Assembly: GCA_965178125.1 (NCBI GenBank)
Contig: OZ237746.1
Location: 496,001-560,000 of the forward strand
Source of the DNA: Bilabrum cf. latius
Taxonomy: Eukaryota; Bigyra: Bicosoecida; Bigyra; Bicosoecida
Direction of reading: 5' to 3'
DNA length: 64,000 nucleotides
Part shown: positions 14,001 to 24,500 of the stretch, in pieces
How positions within the stretch are numbered: position 1 is the first letter of the stretch
How the letters are laid out: every line of letters starts with the position of its first letter
Made by a program: the position numbers and the translations under genes
Notes under the pieces: generated by a model
The model's database searches: none
Seen by the model: the letters and a program-made list of their open reading frames with translations, nothing else
What the model was told of the DNA's origin: nothing

Positions 14001-15272
14001 GCTTTGGGAGGTGCATTATGCAGCTGCAAGCATGATGGATCGAGATACAGCGAAGCAGTGCGAGAATTGGATGATGCCAGTCACAGTCTTCTGTTGCAAC
14101 TAGGCTCGCGCACTCGACAGTCTCACAGCCTGGTTGGCTAGAGTATGGATCGTTCTACTGCACTAGGCTCTGCCAGCAAAATGCATCCACAGCTCGATGT
14201 GAACGAGCTCGAGCCCGGCCTGCGGGCTGATGTACAGTACGCTGTCATCCGCTGCAGTCGTCCTGGCCAGCGCCAAACCGCCTAGCCACAGGTATTCCCT
14301 ACCAGCGACAACTTGCAGCAAAATAGACTTGTATGGACACCTTCACACGTTGCAGAATCGTGCCGAGTGCTCCGCAGAGCCGCTGAGCAGCCTCCAGCGC
14401 TTGCTGAACATGGCAAGAGTCAGCTCGATACGGGCATCAAGCAAGCATCGAATGATGCACTCAAGCGCGCGAGCAATTAGCTGCGCCTCTTTGACAAGGC
14501 TAGTGTCTTTGCGCTTAGGCAAGCCAGTCTGGCCACCCGGGAATACGTCAATACATTCGCAGCCGAGCCATGCACAGCCAACTTGGTCGCATCGATCATC
14601 CTGCGTATGTACGTCTGCATCGAGATGCTGGCAATCAAGCTTAGATCAGAGCTGGGACCTTCCACAACAAACGCAATCAAGCCGCACCAACCAGATAACG
14701 ATTCGAATGGAGATGAAACCGATGATTCATCTGACCCGAAAGTCGCAGCGGTTGGACGCGTATCCGTACACGTATCAAGACATGCCGGCAACGGAAGCAC
14801 AGCAACAGCAGCAAGCATTGGCATTATCGTTGGCGGCAGTTCCAGGATGAAGCGAGAGTTGTTGCTGCAAATCGAGGTCGTGCTGGATGCACTAGTGGGC
14901 GCGTTTCTGGCATTGAATCGAGATCAATTCGAGACTGTCCGATTTGTGGACGAAAGATCTCGTATGCTCCAGCGAATTCGGGGGGAAATTGAGCTGCAGC
15001 AGCAGGGACAGCAGTTTGAGGATGCAATGAGCTGCAGTGGCGAGGGAACTGGGACTGCTATGAGAGCCGACAGGAGCAGTGGGGCTGGACCCCATTCTGT
15101 TGGTCACGGGGTGGGGAGCACGGCTACAGCTGCAGGTGCGAGCATACCATGCTCTGGTTTGGACGCGATGGAAGCTCTGCGAATGGCACGGTCGGCATGG
15201 AGCGGGCCTGCCTCTTGGCCACGAGCCAGTACCGATGCCCTTATCATGGCTACCTGGCGTGATAAAGGATAA
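11071..15272 (+). CDS. Multi-pass membrane protein with F-box-like N-terminus, paralogue 1
   Basis: An open exon begins after atcgcag at 11071 (phase 1) and runs to TAA at 15270-15272, 1,399 codons, crossing TAGs at 11535, 12183, 12624, 13017, 13245, 14139 and others. The first exon is unresolved. The N-terminal stretch has an F-box-like pattern (APFLDLTDLACLALVSK). A Cys-rich patch and about eight hydrophobic segments follow, near 12530-12612, 12830-12918, 13115-13205, 13311-13395, 13516-13573, 13650-13702, 13840-13900 and 13923-14010. The C-terminal third is hydrophilic and partly helical, ending with a conserved MARxAWSGPASWPRAST motif. The whole architecture is repeated in the next gene, so the pair arose by tandem duplication. 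I do not recognise a family; a membrane receptor, channel or transporter is possible but unproven. F-box similarity is by eye only. Confidence 0.65.
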
Positions 15273-15359
15273 TGTGGCTTGGAGCATCCAAGCACGAGAT
15301 CGGAGGCATGGTTCGGTGACTCATCAGAACAGCAGTCCTTTTGGAGAGTGGCTGGTGAG

Positions 15360-15765
15360 GCCAATTAGATCTCTGAGATTGAGGTTGCGCGTTGGGCGCA
15401 GCACGCGGTCGAGATGCAGGATCCGGAGGAGTGAGTGGCCAATTAGGCCAGTCCAGTGAGGTACGAGCAGGCATGGCGGCTGGGGGTGTGACGTCAGGGT
15501 GGGCGAGGGCGGAGTAGGGCGGGGTGAGGGTTCACCGCCAGGGTGGAGGATTAGTGAAGGGGATGATTGGTGGGGTCATTCGGTTGATACGGTGGATTGA
15601 ATGGAGGGGTGTGTGGGTGACGAATGACCCGGGTCAGGGATCGGATCACCCGACCACATGCGGATGAGGAAGTTGGGAGGTCACGATTAGAGCGGCAATC
15701 GGGTCGCGTGCTTTCTGGGCGCTGAGGGGCAGCGCTCGCCAGTTGGTTTTTGCCTGTGAGGTTGC
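15360..15765 (+). repeat. Dispersed repeat, copy A
   Basis: The segment starting near the motif ctctgagattgagg and ending near cgccagttg matches, in reverse orientation, the region 61280-61790. Shared blocks include gaggtacgakcagg, ggggtcat-cggttgatacggyggattga, gatgaggaagttgggaggt and gagcggcaat. The match is imperfect with small indels. No open frame is evident and I saw no terminal inverted repeats or target duplications. It is probably a non-autonomous mobile element or its remnant, lying between the two membrane-protein paralogues. Confidence 0.6.
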
Positions 15766-16228
15766 TGTGTACAGTGCCACAGTGTGTGATCTCACGAGCC
15801 TATCTCCACAACGTTGCCCAATGATGAATTGTCAACTAGGTTGCTGAAGTTTAGGGCTATTCTCCAACCCCCGCAAGTTTCAAAGTTCTTGGATCTACTG
15901 GTAGGTAGTGAAAGTGGCCATAGCCTGCTTGCATGTTGCTCCGATCGTTGCATGCCGCGACGTAAATGAGGCATCTAAACACTTCGCTTCAACAAAATCC
16001 AAAATCAAGTCACAGAAACCACAGAAACTATCAAATGGATGCGTCTGCAAAAACCCATGCGTGTATGCTGAACACTCGTCGGGGAGATGCAAAGTGTGGC
16101 TCCATTGATAATTGTATCGTGACGTCTCTCGAACGTGAGAACGCGGACCACCACTCGGTATATCATGGGCATGCTGATGATACCATATGTTTCATTCAAG
16201 TCTATCATGATTGATGTCCATACCGCAG
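15766..16228 (+). other. Intergenic region upstream of the second paralogue; first exon unresolved
   Basis: The segment follows repeat copy A and ends with a 3' splice signal (accgcag before 16229) in the same position and phase as in paralogue 1. A GTAGGT donor-like site at about 15901 is a candidate. I could not identify the start codon with confidence. Confidence 0.35.
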
Positions 16229-19200
16229 AATCAATTGGTAAAGTTGCACCCTTCTTAGGCATTGCCGATGTGGCTCGGGTAGCCCTATCATCGAAACAGT
16301 TGTACTAGCGTTGTTCTAGGCCTGGGCTCATCATTCGAGCAGCGCGGCAGCAAACCCAATTGTTTAGCAAAACAATTGGTATCAATCTCCAGGGAAATCC
16401 CTGGCTGGATGCATTCAAAGCAGCATGCCATCTGTCTACTGCCGTGCACGCAAGCCAGCACCGCATGGACATGTCAGCAAAAACAATGTTGGCCATTCTG
16501 CGTGAGAATCGGGAGGTATGCGGTCTTGTTCGCGCGTTACACGAGTGGTCGCATGCAGGATATGCTATACTTGCTGGCAAGCCAGTCGAAAGCGGGCAAC
16601 AGTCATTGGCAGACGAGCTCATGTCGACCTGCCTGCTGGAATCAACAGCTCTTGCCATGTGCGCGGCGTCCGAGCTAGCCGCGAGTAGGTGGAACGCAGC
16701 AATGAAAATACAGCCAGTTCAGCCATGCCTCAGGCCCATGGGTCGTATACTGAGGCACCTGATCGCGCTGGGTGAATCAACTCTGCCCGTGCGATCACCA
16801 GGCATGCAATTCGAATACACCCTTGCTGTCAAAAGGCTATTTGGACAGCTAGAATACCGATGGGTAAAGGCACTGGATATTGAATGGAACACATTCTCTG
16901 ATGAGTTCGTAGTTGCAGCGGTGCCAGGGCTTCGAACCAAATAGCAACAGACGACTGGGGTTGTATTGGCCTCCTTCGAGTCGGCCCCAAACTCTGCACG
17001 CAATAGCGCTACCACATCTGTAAGCAGTGCTCAAGGCGGTATTTCCATTGCTCAAAGTAATCCATAGCCTGTTGGTGGTCCGACCGGCTTATTTGGGTCA
17101 CAGCAGTCTCATGTGACACGAACAGCAGCTCGCAGTGGTGCCGAAGTCGGCTTGAGTCTGCAGAGTGCATCCTTGGACGTGAATGCGCCCTCGGTACCAC
17201 GATCACGCCAATTAGATACAATGAAAGTGTTGAATCCTTTGAAATCAGTGGTTAAGCCCGAACATTGCCAAAAGGGAAGTCAAGGATCTCGCAGTACCAC
17301 CATAATGACGATGGGGTCGGGCTTGCATGCTGCGCGCTGGCTGCGCACCGCCATGGACTCTAGACTCAGCACTTTTTTCACCAGTGAGTTTAATCAGGCT
17401 CGGTTAAGCATGAAGGAAGAGCGACAAACCTCATCATCTCTTCGAGATAACATCCCTTCGTGCTACAGGTGGACACGATGTGGGCGATGGTGCTACTCGA
17501 CTTGCCCGACGAATGCCATGCAAGCTTTTGTGATCGATTGCTTACACATGTTCGTGTCAGCAGTATGTATTCTTAGTGGAATGATTTCACTTTGTTGGGA
17601 CATGGTGCCGCATGGCTGTGTTTAGCTCGCAATTCGCCACGAGGCAGGCGTGTCCGGCTTCGAGAATGTATCCGCGTATGTGGCCTCCAACACGACCCAG
17701 GCCATGGATACGCTTGTAGATACTCTCGAGTGGTGCGGGTCACAGCTCACGGATTTTGGAGGGCAACAAGATAATTTGTCCGTTATTGCTGCATACGATG
17801 AGGCCATGCAACCTCTCTCTGACCAGCAGCTAGCACTGGTGATGGTTGGCCCAGCACTCATTGCGATTATGTTGATTGGTACCGTAGTGTTGGACAGCTT
17901 TCTATGTTGTCTAGGATCTCGTAGGAATTGTACCGCGCGTACTGTGGCAATGTTGTGGTGCCCATGCAAGGCGTACACAGGACGATTGGCCACATTGGGC
18001 GAGGTAGCCAATGAATGGGTACCAGAGATTAAAGACCCTGTTTGGATGACGTTGCCCACCCAGTTTGATGCGTCTGGGACAATTCATTTGCATGAGCATG
18101 ACCAAAACGAGCTGGCAGATATGTCTAAGATCTCAGTTGTAGTCTACGTAGCTGCTCTGCTGTTCGGTTTGTGCGTCTGGCCTTGGCTTGTGCCGGCCTG
18201 GAACCATTTGACTCGGAGCACAATCGCGATATCCGATGTGTCGTTGGTACGTGAAAATGTCACAAATGTAAACGCTATACTAGCAACAGACTTGGATGGG
18301 CTGTGGCTTGCCGGTTAGTGTGCAGCGGCGGCTGGATTATCCGTGCTGGCTGGTGTGGCTTGCGCGATGGCATTCCAGGTGCTGCAGGTGCTCGCAGCAG
18401 ATGGCACATGCTGGCGATGTTGCTCCAGCAATTGCTCTGAGACCAGGTACGATATTATTCGCGGGCTGATCATGCAGAATATCCACGCCACTATCCTTGG
18501 TGTGCTTGGTTTCTTTTTCCTGGTTGCTGGCGGTCAAGTTGTCCAATGCTCCACTCGTCGAGACTGTGACTTGCTTGCTCTGACTGATAGAGTGCGCTGG
18601 ACACTGCAGGCGGGAAATTTCTTGGTGTTTTTGATATGTTTCACTCGGCTGGTTATCCATTTTTGCGTCGTGGAGGTCGTGAGCCGTACATGTGCGTGCT
18701 GCTGTTGGCGTGAGGTACCGTGCCTAAATTGTGTATCGCACAGGTATCGCCCTGGTGGTTATACCTGGGGCTTCATCATGAAGCCTCTGTTATCAATGCC
18801 ATCATCAATTTCATGCTTGGTGATGGCTATCACTATTGGAATTTCTATCGTGCTTTCGTTCGCACTGGATCCGAGCAACCCGCTGGGAAGCGTCATGATC
18901 TAGATTAAAATTGCAGTCGTGATGGTAGGATGCCTAGCTACAATTGCTGGAGTAATTGTGCCATTTTGGTTGACTATAGCCGTTGCAGCGTGTAACTGCA
19001 AGCATGATGGATCAAGGTACAGTGATTCTGTGACACGACAAGATAATTCTTGTCGGGCGGTAGTGATCCAAGCAGGGTTCGGGTCTACGCAGTCTCGCGG
19101 GCTGGCATTAGTCGCAATGAATGGGATGTGCCATAAGGTAGATATGTGCATGCTTGACAGCCGGCTTCAGACTGACATATAGTACGCATGCACACGCCTT

Positions 19201-20148
19201 CGTAGAAGGGGGCTTCTTCTATCCCAGCCACGTGCGGGCTAGGTCGCTGCCCTTGAGCCGCAGTTGAGGGCAGTCGAATGGACACCATTTCATATCGCTC
19301 AAGCATGTCATGTGCTTCAGAAGACAGCTAAGCAGCACACGGCAGTTCCCGCCTCCAAATCGATTCACGTGGGCGCAAACATCCGGATGCACGAGCCCAC
19401 GGACCAAGACAATGTACAGGCGCGAGATTCGCTGCGAAGGCTATACTTTGCAAGTGTGCGGGCACTTAAGCAAGCCAGCCGGGCTACTCGACTGCATTTC
19501 AAATCTCTTGAACGTAGGTCTGACCGGAAAGGACAGATTCGCTCCTACATTCTTCGGACATTCGTCTGCATCGAGGTGCTCGCAATCAAGCTAAGGTCAG
19601 AGCTGGGGCCTCTCGCAGATACCGTGCTGCACCAACGCGGCGATGTCGGCGCGGAGCGGCATAGCTCGATGTTCTCAGAGGAGACCGACAATATGGCTTC
19701 GTCTGTATTGAATGACACTGCGTCATGTAGCAGAGCAGCAAGGTTCGGAATCCAATTGGACAGCAGGGTGAAGCCAGAGCTGCTGCAGCAAGTTGAGGCC
19801 GTGCTGGACATACTTGTTGGTGCTTTTGAGGCACTGAATGCGGAAAAATTACAAGGCTTTTTGCTTTTTTACGAACGAGGTTTTGAGCGTCGGCGCCTCT
19901 TGCAGGAGATCGAGCAGCGGCATTACTAGAGGTCCTCAGACGCATCTGGATGCTCTCAGAATGGGACATCCGGATGCGCCACTGCCTGTCCACGAAACAT
20001 GAACTCCACGAAGGATGGTACGCCATGCTCTGGTCTGGACGCGATGCAAGCTCTGCGAATGGCACGATAGGCATGGAGCGGGCCTGCCTCTTGGCCGCGT
20101 GCCAGTACCAATGCCCTTGTCATGGCTACAGGGCGCGAAAATGGCTGA
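16229..20148 (+). CDS. Multi-pass membrane protein with F-box-like N-terminus, paralogue 2
   Basis: Paralogue of the preceding gene. The main exon starts after accgcag at 16229 (phase 1, as in paralogue 1) and runs to TGA at 20146-20148, 1,305 codons, crossing TAGs such as 16306, 16942, 17068, 17623, 18316, 18901, 19180, 19927 and 20068. It has the same order of parts: F-box-like start (VAPFLGIADVARVALSSK), Cys-rich segment, about eight hydrophobic helices, then a hydrophilic C-terminus. Alignment with paralogue 1 is informative about the code: TAG at 19180 faces CAG (14235). TAG at 18316 faces TGG, and TAG at 20068 faces TCG. The TAG in the CV-TAG-LAIRHEAG motif (17623 and 12624) is conserved in both. 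First exon unresolved and function unknown. Confidence 0.65.
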
Positions 20149-21568
20149 CGAGGTATGGCCGATACACGGTATGATCTTGTAATTGTATGTACTCGGACAT
20201 CGGGATTGAAGCGACTGGGAGAAGATATGAGCAGGAAGACAAGGCGGGCACAGGCGGACAGGAGATAGTGAGGAACAGGAGGGGGACACAGGCACAGGCG
20301 ACGATAGTGCGGTGTCAATAGGGAGAACACAACGGGAGGAAGGGGGCTCCAGGTGCTAGGCGCAAGGGAGACGCGAGTGGCAGTGAGCTGCATGGCCAGC
20401 AGCGCGCAGAGGGCCATGAGGCGGGTGGATAGACGGGGCGCATGGCAGGTCGGCCAGGACCTGCCCGTGCAAGCTGTGAGCATAGGGCCAAGGTGACGAT
20501 GCAGGGAGCAGCGCACACGGTCCTAGGGCGGGCTACAGGAACAGGAAGCCATGTAGCAACGGGGCCAGCCGACGACGTGCGGCGGAAAGCGGTGTGCGTA
20601 GTGCGCACTGCACAGTGTACATTTGTAGTATCAAAGGAATACCGCATTCGGGTGGTGTGAGGCCCAATTGGTGTTAACAGTTGGTCCGCGGGACCGGCGG
20701 CAGGAATTTTTGGTCTAGTTTTAACCTAACCTTAAAGATAGATCCGGATGTGAGTTCCAGCGGAATAGACGGTGTCCTAACATAAGGCAAATAAGTAATC
20801 TATTCACATCATGAGCCCGCGCTTGTCTTGTGCCTGAAGCAAAGGATCCGACTCCTTCTTGCTGCTCTTACGCGAATAAATAAGTATCTCATCTGTTGAT
20901 CAGATCAACGTACTACTTAGTAAGTCTCCGAATCCCGGATTCTTGTCGGTCGCAACCACGCCTATGAACAACTCCGCCATCCTCATCCCGGGTCGTGTAG
21001 GATCTCCTCCCTTCGATCCAACTTGAATGGACATCAGCCCACCGCCAGGGGGCTGCCGTAGATCTCCGGGTAGCCTACCTGACTACCCCACCCAAACCGG
21101 AGCATTCGGCACTCCTTTTATCTAGATCTACTTAATCTCCGTTTATGCTGCCAGTGCATCGCCGTTCATCATAGACTTGTTGCGTTCGTAGCCGTGGCAC
21201 CTGTTAAGCTGGTTCCAATTCATGGTAAAAGTTTCGTTCGATGTTTGATTGAAGAGCGACATCAAGAATCTAAATATAGGATTTTAGATGTGAGAGCCAG
21301 CAACATCAGAGCTTCCAGGGCAGGCACGATCCAAAGGATCTAGACATAGCTCCGCCTGATATGGAGATGCGTGTGCGTTCCGAGGGCGCTCCAGCCAACG
21401 TTGCACATGTTGACGACGAATATGATAATGCAGCAGCGACTGCCATGGCGAGTCGGTGTGCAGCAAGCGCGCACGCGGCGGCGCATGCACCCCGCATGGT
21501 TCGACGAGATCAATTCACACCGCACTACGGCGGACAATCCGTCAGCAGGGTTCACCTTGAGCCACTTG
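20149..21568. other. 1.4 kb intergenic region with no recognised gene
   Basis: This lies between the TGA of paralogue 2 and the convergent 3' end of the OTU-RING-PHD gene. The part 20200-20650 is purine-rich on the + strand; 20680-21300 is more AT-rich. I saw no tRNA or spliceosomal RNA signature and no frame with recognisable domain content. A minus-strand frame at 21284-21490 happens to share the frame of the neighbouring gene and might be an additional 3' exon, but nothing supports that beyond the frame. Confidence 0.5.
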
Positions 21569-24500
21569 TCACCCTCTCACCCCGGCGGCCTTCAGCGCGG
21601 CATGCACCGCGGTCGAGAACGCCGCCTCACCGAGCCCTGCTCGCACCAATACTCCACCAGATACAGTTTGCAGGCCGATGGGCCACCTCTGCTGAAGCGA
21701 TCGACAAGTCGAAATGCCGTGCTTGCCGCCGGCTTCCGGCAGAGCTGACGTGCTGTGCTGCCGTCCCGGCGACGAGCCTCTGACTCCGACGGATTGTGCT
21801 GGGATGCCAGCACCCGCCGGTCCACGTCTAGTTCTCTACATGATGGACTTCGTTGCCGCTTTGACCACGCTCTTTACTTGTTCACGGGTCAGGTTCCCAG
21901 CACTATAGGCTGGCTCTACGCACTGCCTCACTGCGTGCAGCACTTGGCTTTGATGTAAGCCAGTCCCAGCTGAGCCGCTTGCCGAGGCCCCGCGTGGGAG
22001 TTTTGTCACCCTCGTTCCTGTGAGTTCCGGACCGGAACGACTGGCACGTGCGGCACTATCGCTTCCTGTCGAGCTGTTGTCTATGCGCTGGCTCGACAAT
22101 GTTGGTGCTGCTTCAAGCTTGGGTCCATGGGACGGTGCGACACGCTGAGACGGCTGCCCTCCTGCCAGTGGGAGCGACACGCTGAGGCTGAAGTCATCGT
22201 CATCTTCATCTTCATCCTCGTCCTCCTTCCCCTGATCGCCGCTGGAGGTGCCTCCGCCGCCAGAACCAGCCAAACCACGAGCCACCCCGCTACGCCCAGC
22301 TAACCTATCGCCTGACACAGGGCCATCCCCTGAGGCTCGTGCCGTCTGAGGGAGCAGTGGGCGTTGGGGGCTCCTCAAGGCATTACCGGCAGGCGAGGGC
22401 GCAGTGGCACTGGTGTTTCTGCTCGCACCTGCGATCGCGCTGATAATGGCTCGTTGCCGCGCTGCGGCTGAGCCGGCGCTGCTGTTTCTTCGGGGCAGTT
22501 CCGATGACATGTTAGGCGCGGTGGATAATGCAGCTCGCGGCCGTATCGACTAGACGGCTGGCTACTGCTTCTGCTGCTACCGCCTCAAGATTCCAAGCAG
22601 GTCAAACGAGCCCCCTGGCTGCGATGATGAGGAGGACGAAGGTCCCGACCTAGCGGATTGCTGTGCCACGCGCTGCGCGTGAAGCCGCCTGGTGATCTCG
22701 TCGGCTCTACGCCGTTGTCTCTCCTGCTGGGCCCGCATGGCAGCTTGTCGGTACATCCGGTCTGCTTCCCTGTTCGCGAGCTCCATGGCATTTCCTGAGT
22801 GCCCCCCACTGGCCGCTGCTGTTGATGAGCTCGATCGGACGGCGGTCCTTCTTGCCCGGGTATTCCCAGCCGAAGATGCTAGTGCACTATCGTACGCTTG
22901 CAGTGCTGCTGCTTCTCCAGCGTGAAACAAATTGCCGCTCGACCTGGAGCCCGCGATTGCGCTGCGGCCACGTCCATGGGTTCTCATGATAGGAGCGGAC
23001 TCGCCCTCTGAGTCAGATGAGTCAACCTCGAGATGACCCACGATAGCCCCACCATTGCCTGGCCTGAAGCCATCACGGCTAGCAATACCACCTGAAGCAG
23101 ATCCTGCGCTGCCAGCAGATGCGTCTGCGCTGCCATTTTGCGTGGCTGCCCGCATCGACCTAGGCAAGTAGGGCAACTCGTTTTGACGCCCGCGTGCACG
23201 GGCTGCCGCCGCCAGGCTCTCCATGACCACAGCGCGGCCGCGAGCAGCCGTCCGTGCCGCCCCTCGCCTGCCACTGCCTCGGCCAGTTGACGCATGGCTC
23301 CCGTCTCCCACGCGCCGTCCACCCCCCACCCATGACCCAGCCGCGCCCTGCCCAGATAGCCGATTAGACCTACGCAGTGCCCTCGCCTGTCTTGCGCGCA
23401 GCCTCATCAGGCTGGACTACACCACACCCTGCTTGTTGCGCCGCAGGCCTGCATTCCTTCCTGTTGATGCCTGATAATGGGATCCGCGCATGAGCGCCCC
23501 ACCAGAATCGCTGCTGCTGCTACTGCTGTCATCCTCATCTACTTTGTCTTCCTGATCAGTGCCGCCGATGAGCTCTTCCTCCTCGGAGCTAGTCGTCCCC
23601 CCGTCCCACTCGACCCCCCTGCTCGCCTACCGCCTGCGGTTCCTGCTGCGCCGCTCCCTCCTCTCTCTCGACTGCACGCAGGCGCGGCAATGCCATTCGC
23701 CCTCGGGGACGCCTGGCAAGCCTTCGCAGAACGTGTGTGCTGCGCGCCCGCAGTGCCCGTCACAGAGCAGCAGCACATCACCGTGGTCATCCCGGCCGCA
23801 GTGCATGCAACCAGCCTCAAGCTCCGCCGTGGTGTATCCATTGTTAGCAGGCACCAGCACGCCCTCCTGAGTCCTCACCAGCTCCATGCCACCTGCGATC
23901 GCCTGGTCCACATCACCCGCATTCCACCAAGTCGTGTCTAGCCCTGCCGCGACAATCACACCGCCCTGCTGCTCCTGCAGCTGCCTAGCAGCCGCTGCGT
24001 CCTCCTCCAAATCCGGCTGCGTGGCCATCTGTCGCTGCACGACCTTCGTGGCCTCTCCGATTGGGCTGCCGTCTGGGCTGCAGCGCTGCACGGAATGTAC
24101 CTTCGCCTTGCACAGGGGACACGTGTTGGTCGCCTGATTGACCCACCGCGCCAGACAGTCGTAGTGGAAGACGTGTGTGCATGCATCGGGCTTGCCGCCC
24201 TATGTGCCGGTGATGGGACACATGCACACCACGCACTCGGCCTCGCCCTATCTCGCTTCCTGACTTTCAATCGCCTTTGCAGTACGATTGCCGCTGCCTG
24301 CGGGCGCCTCTGAGGTGGCCACCGTCGCTGCCTCTGCCTAGTCAGCTGTGCCGCTTGACCCGCTGGAGCTCACCTCCGGAATGACCCTGAGACCCGGTGC
24401 GGAGTTGCCACGGCGCGACCCGGAGCCAGAAAGAGCCACCAGGGAACTGGTCGCGGCGGCTAGCGCGGCTCGCTGCTCCGCGGGCATGGCCTCTATCCTC

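Noticed and set aside
20700-20960. Possible spliceosomal or other small RNA in the AT-rich intergenic part
   Set aside because: No match to U1, U2, U4, U5 or U6 core sequences by eye on either strand.
21284-21490. In-frame extension of the OTU-RING-PHD gene beyond its TGA
   Set aside because: A TGA at 21569 separates it and no splice pair or domain content supports joining it.
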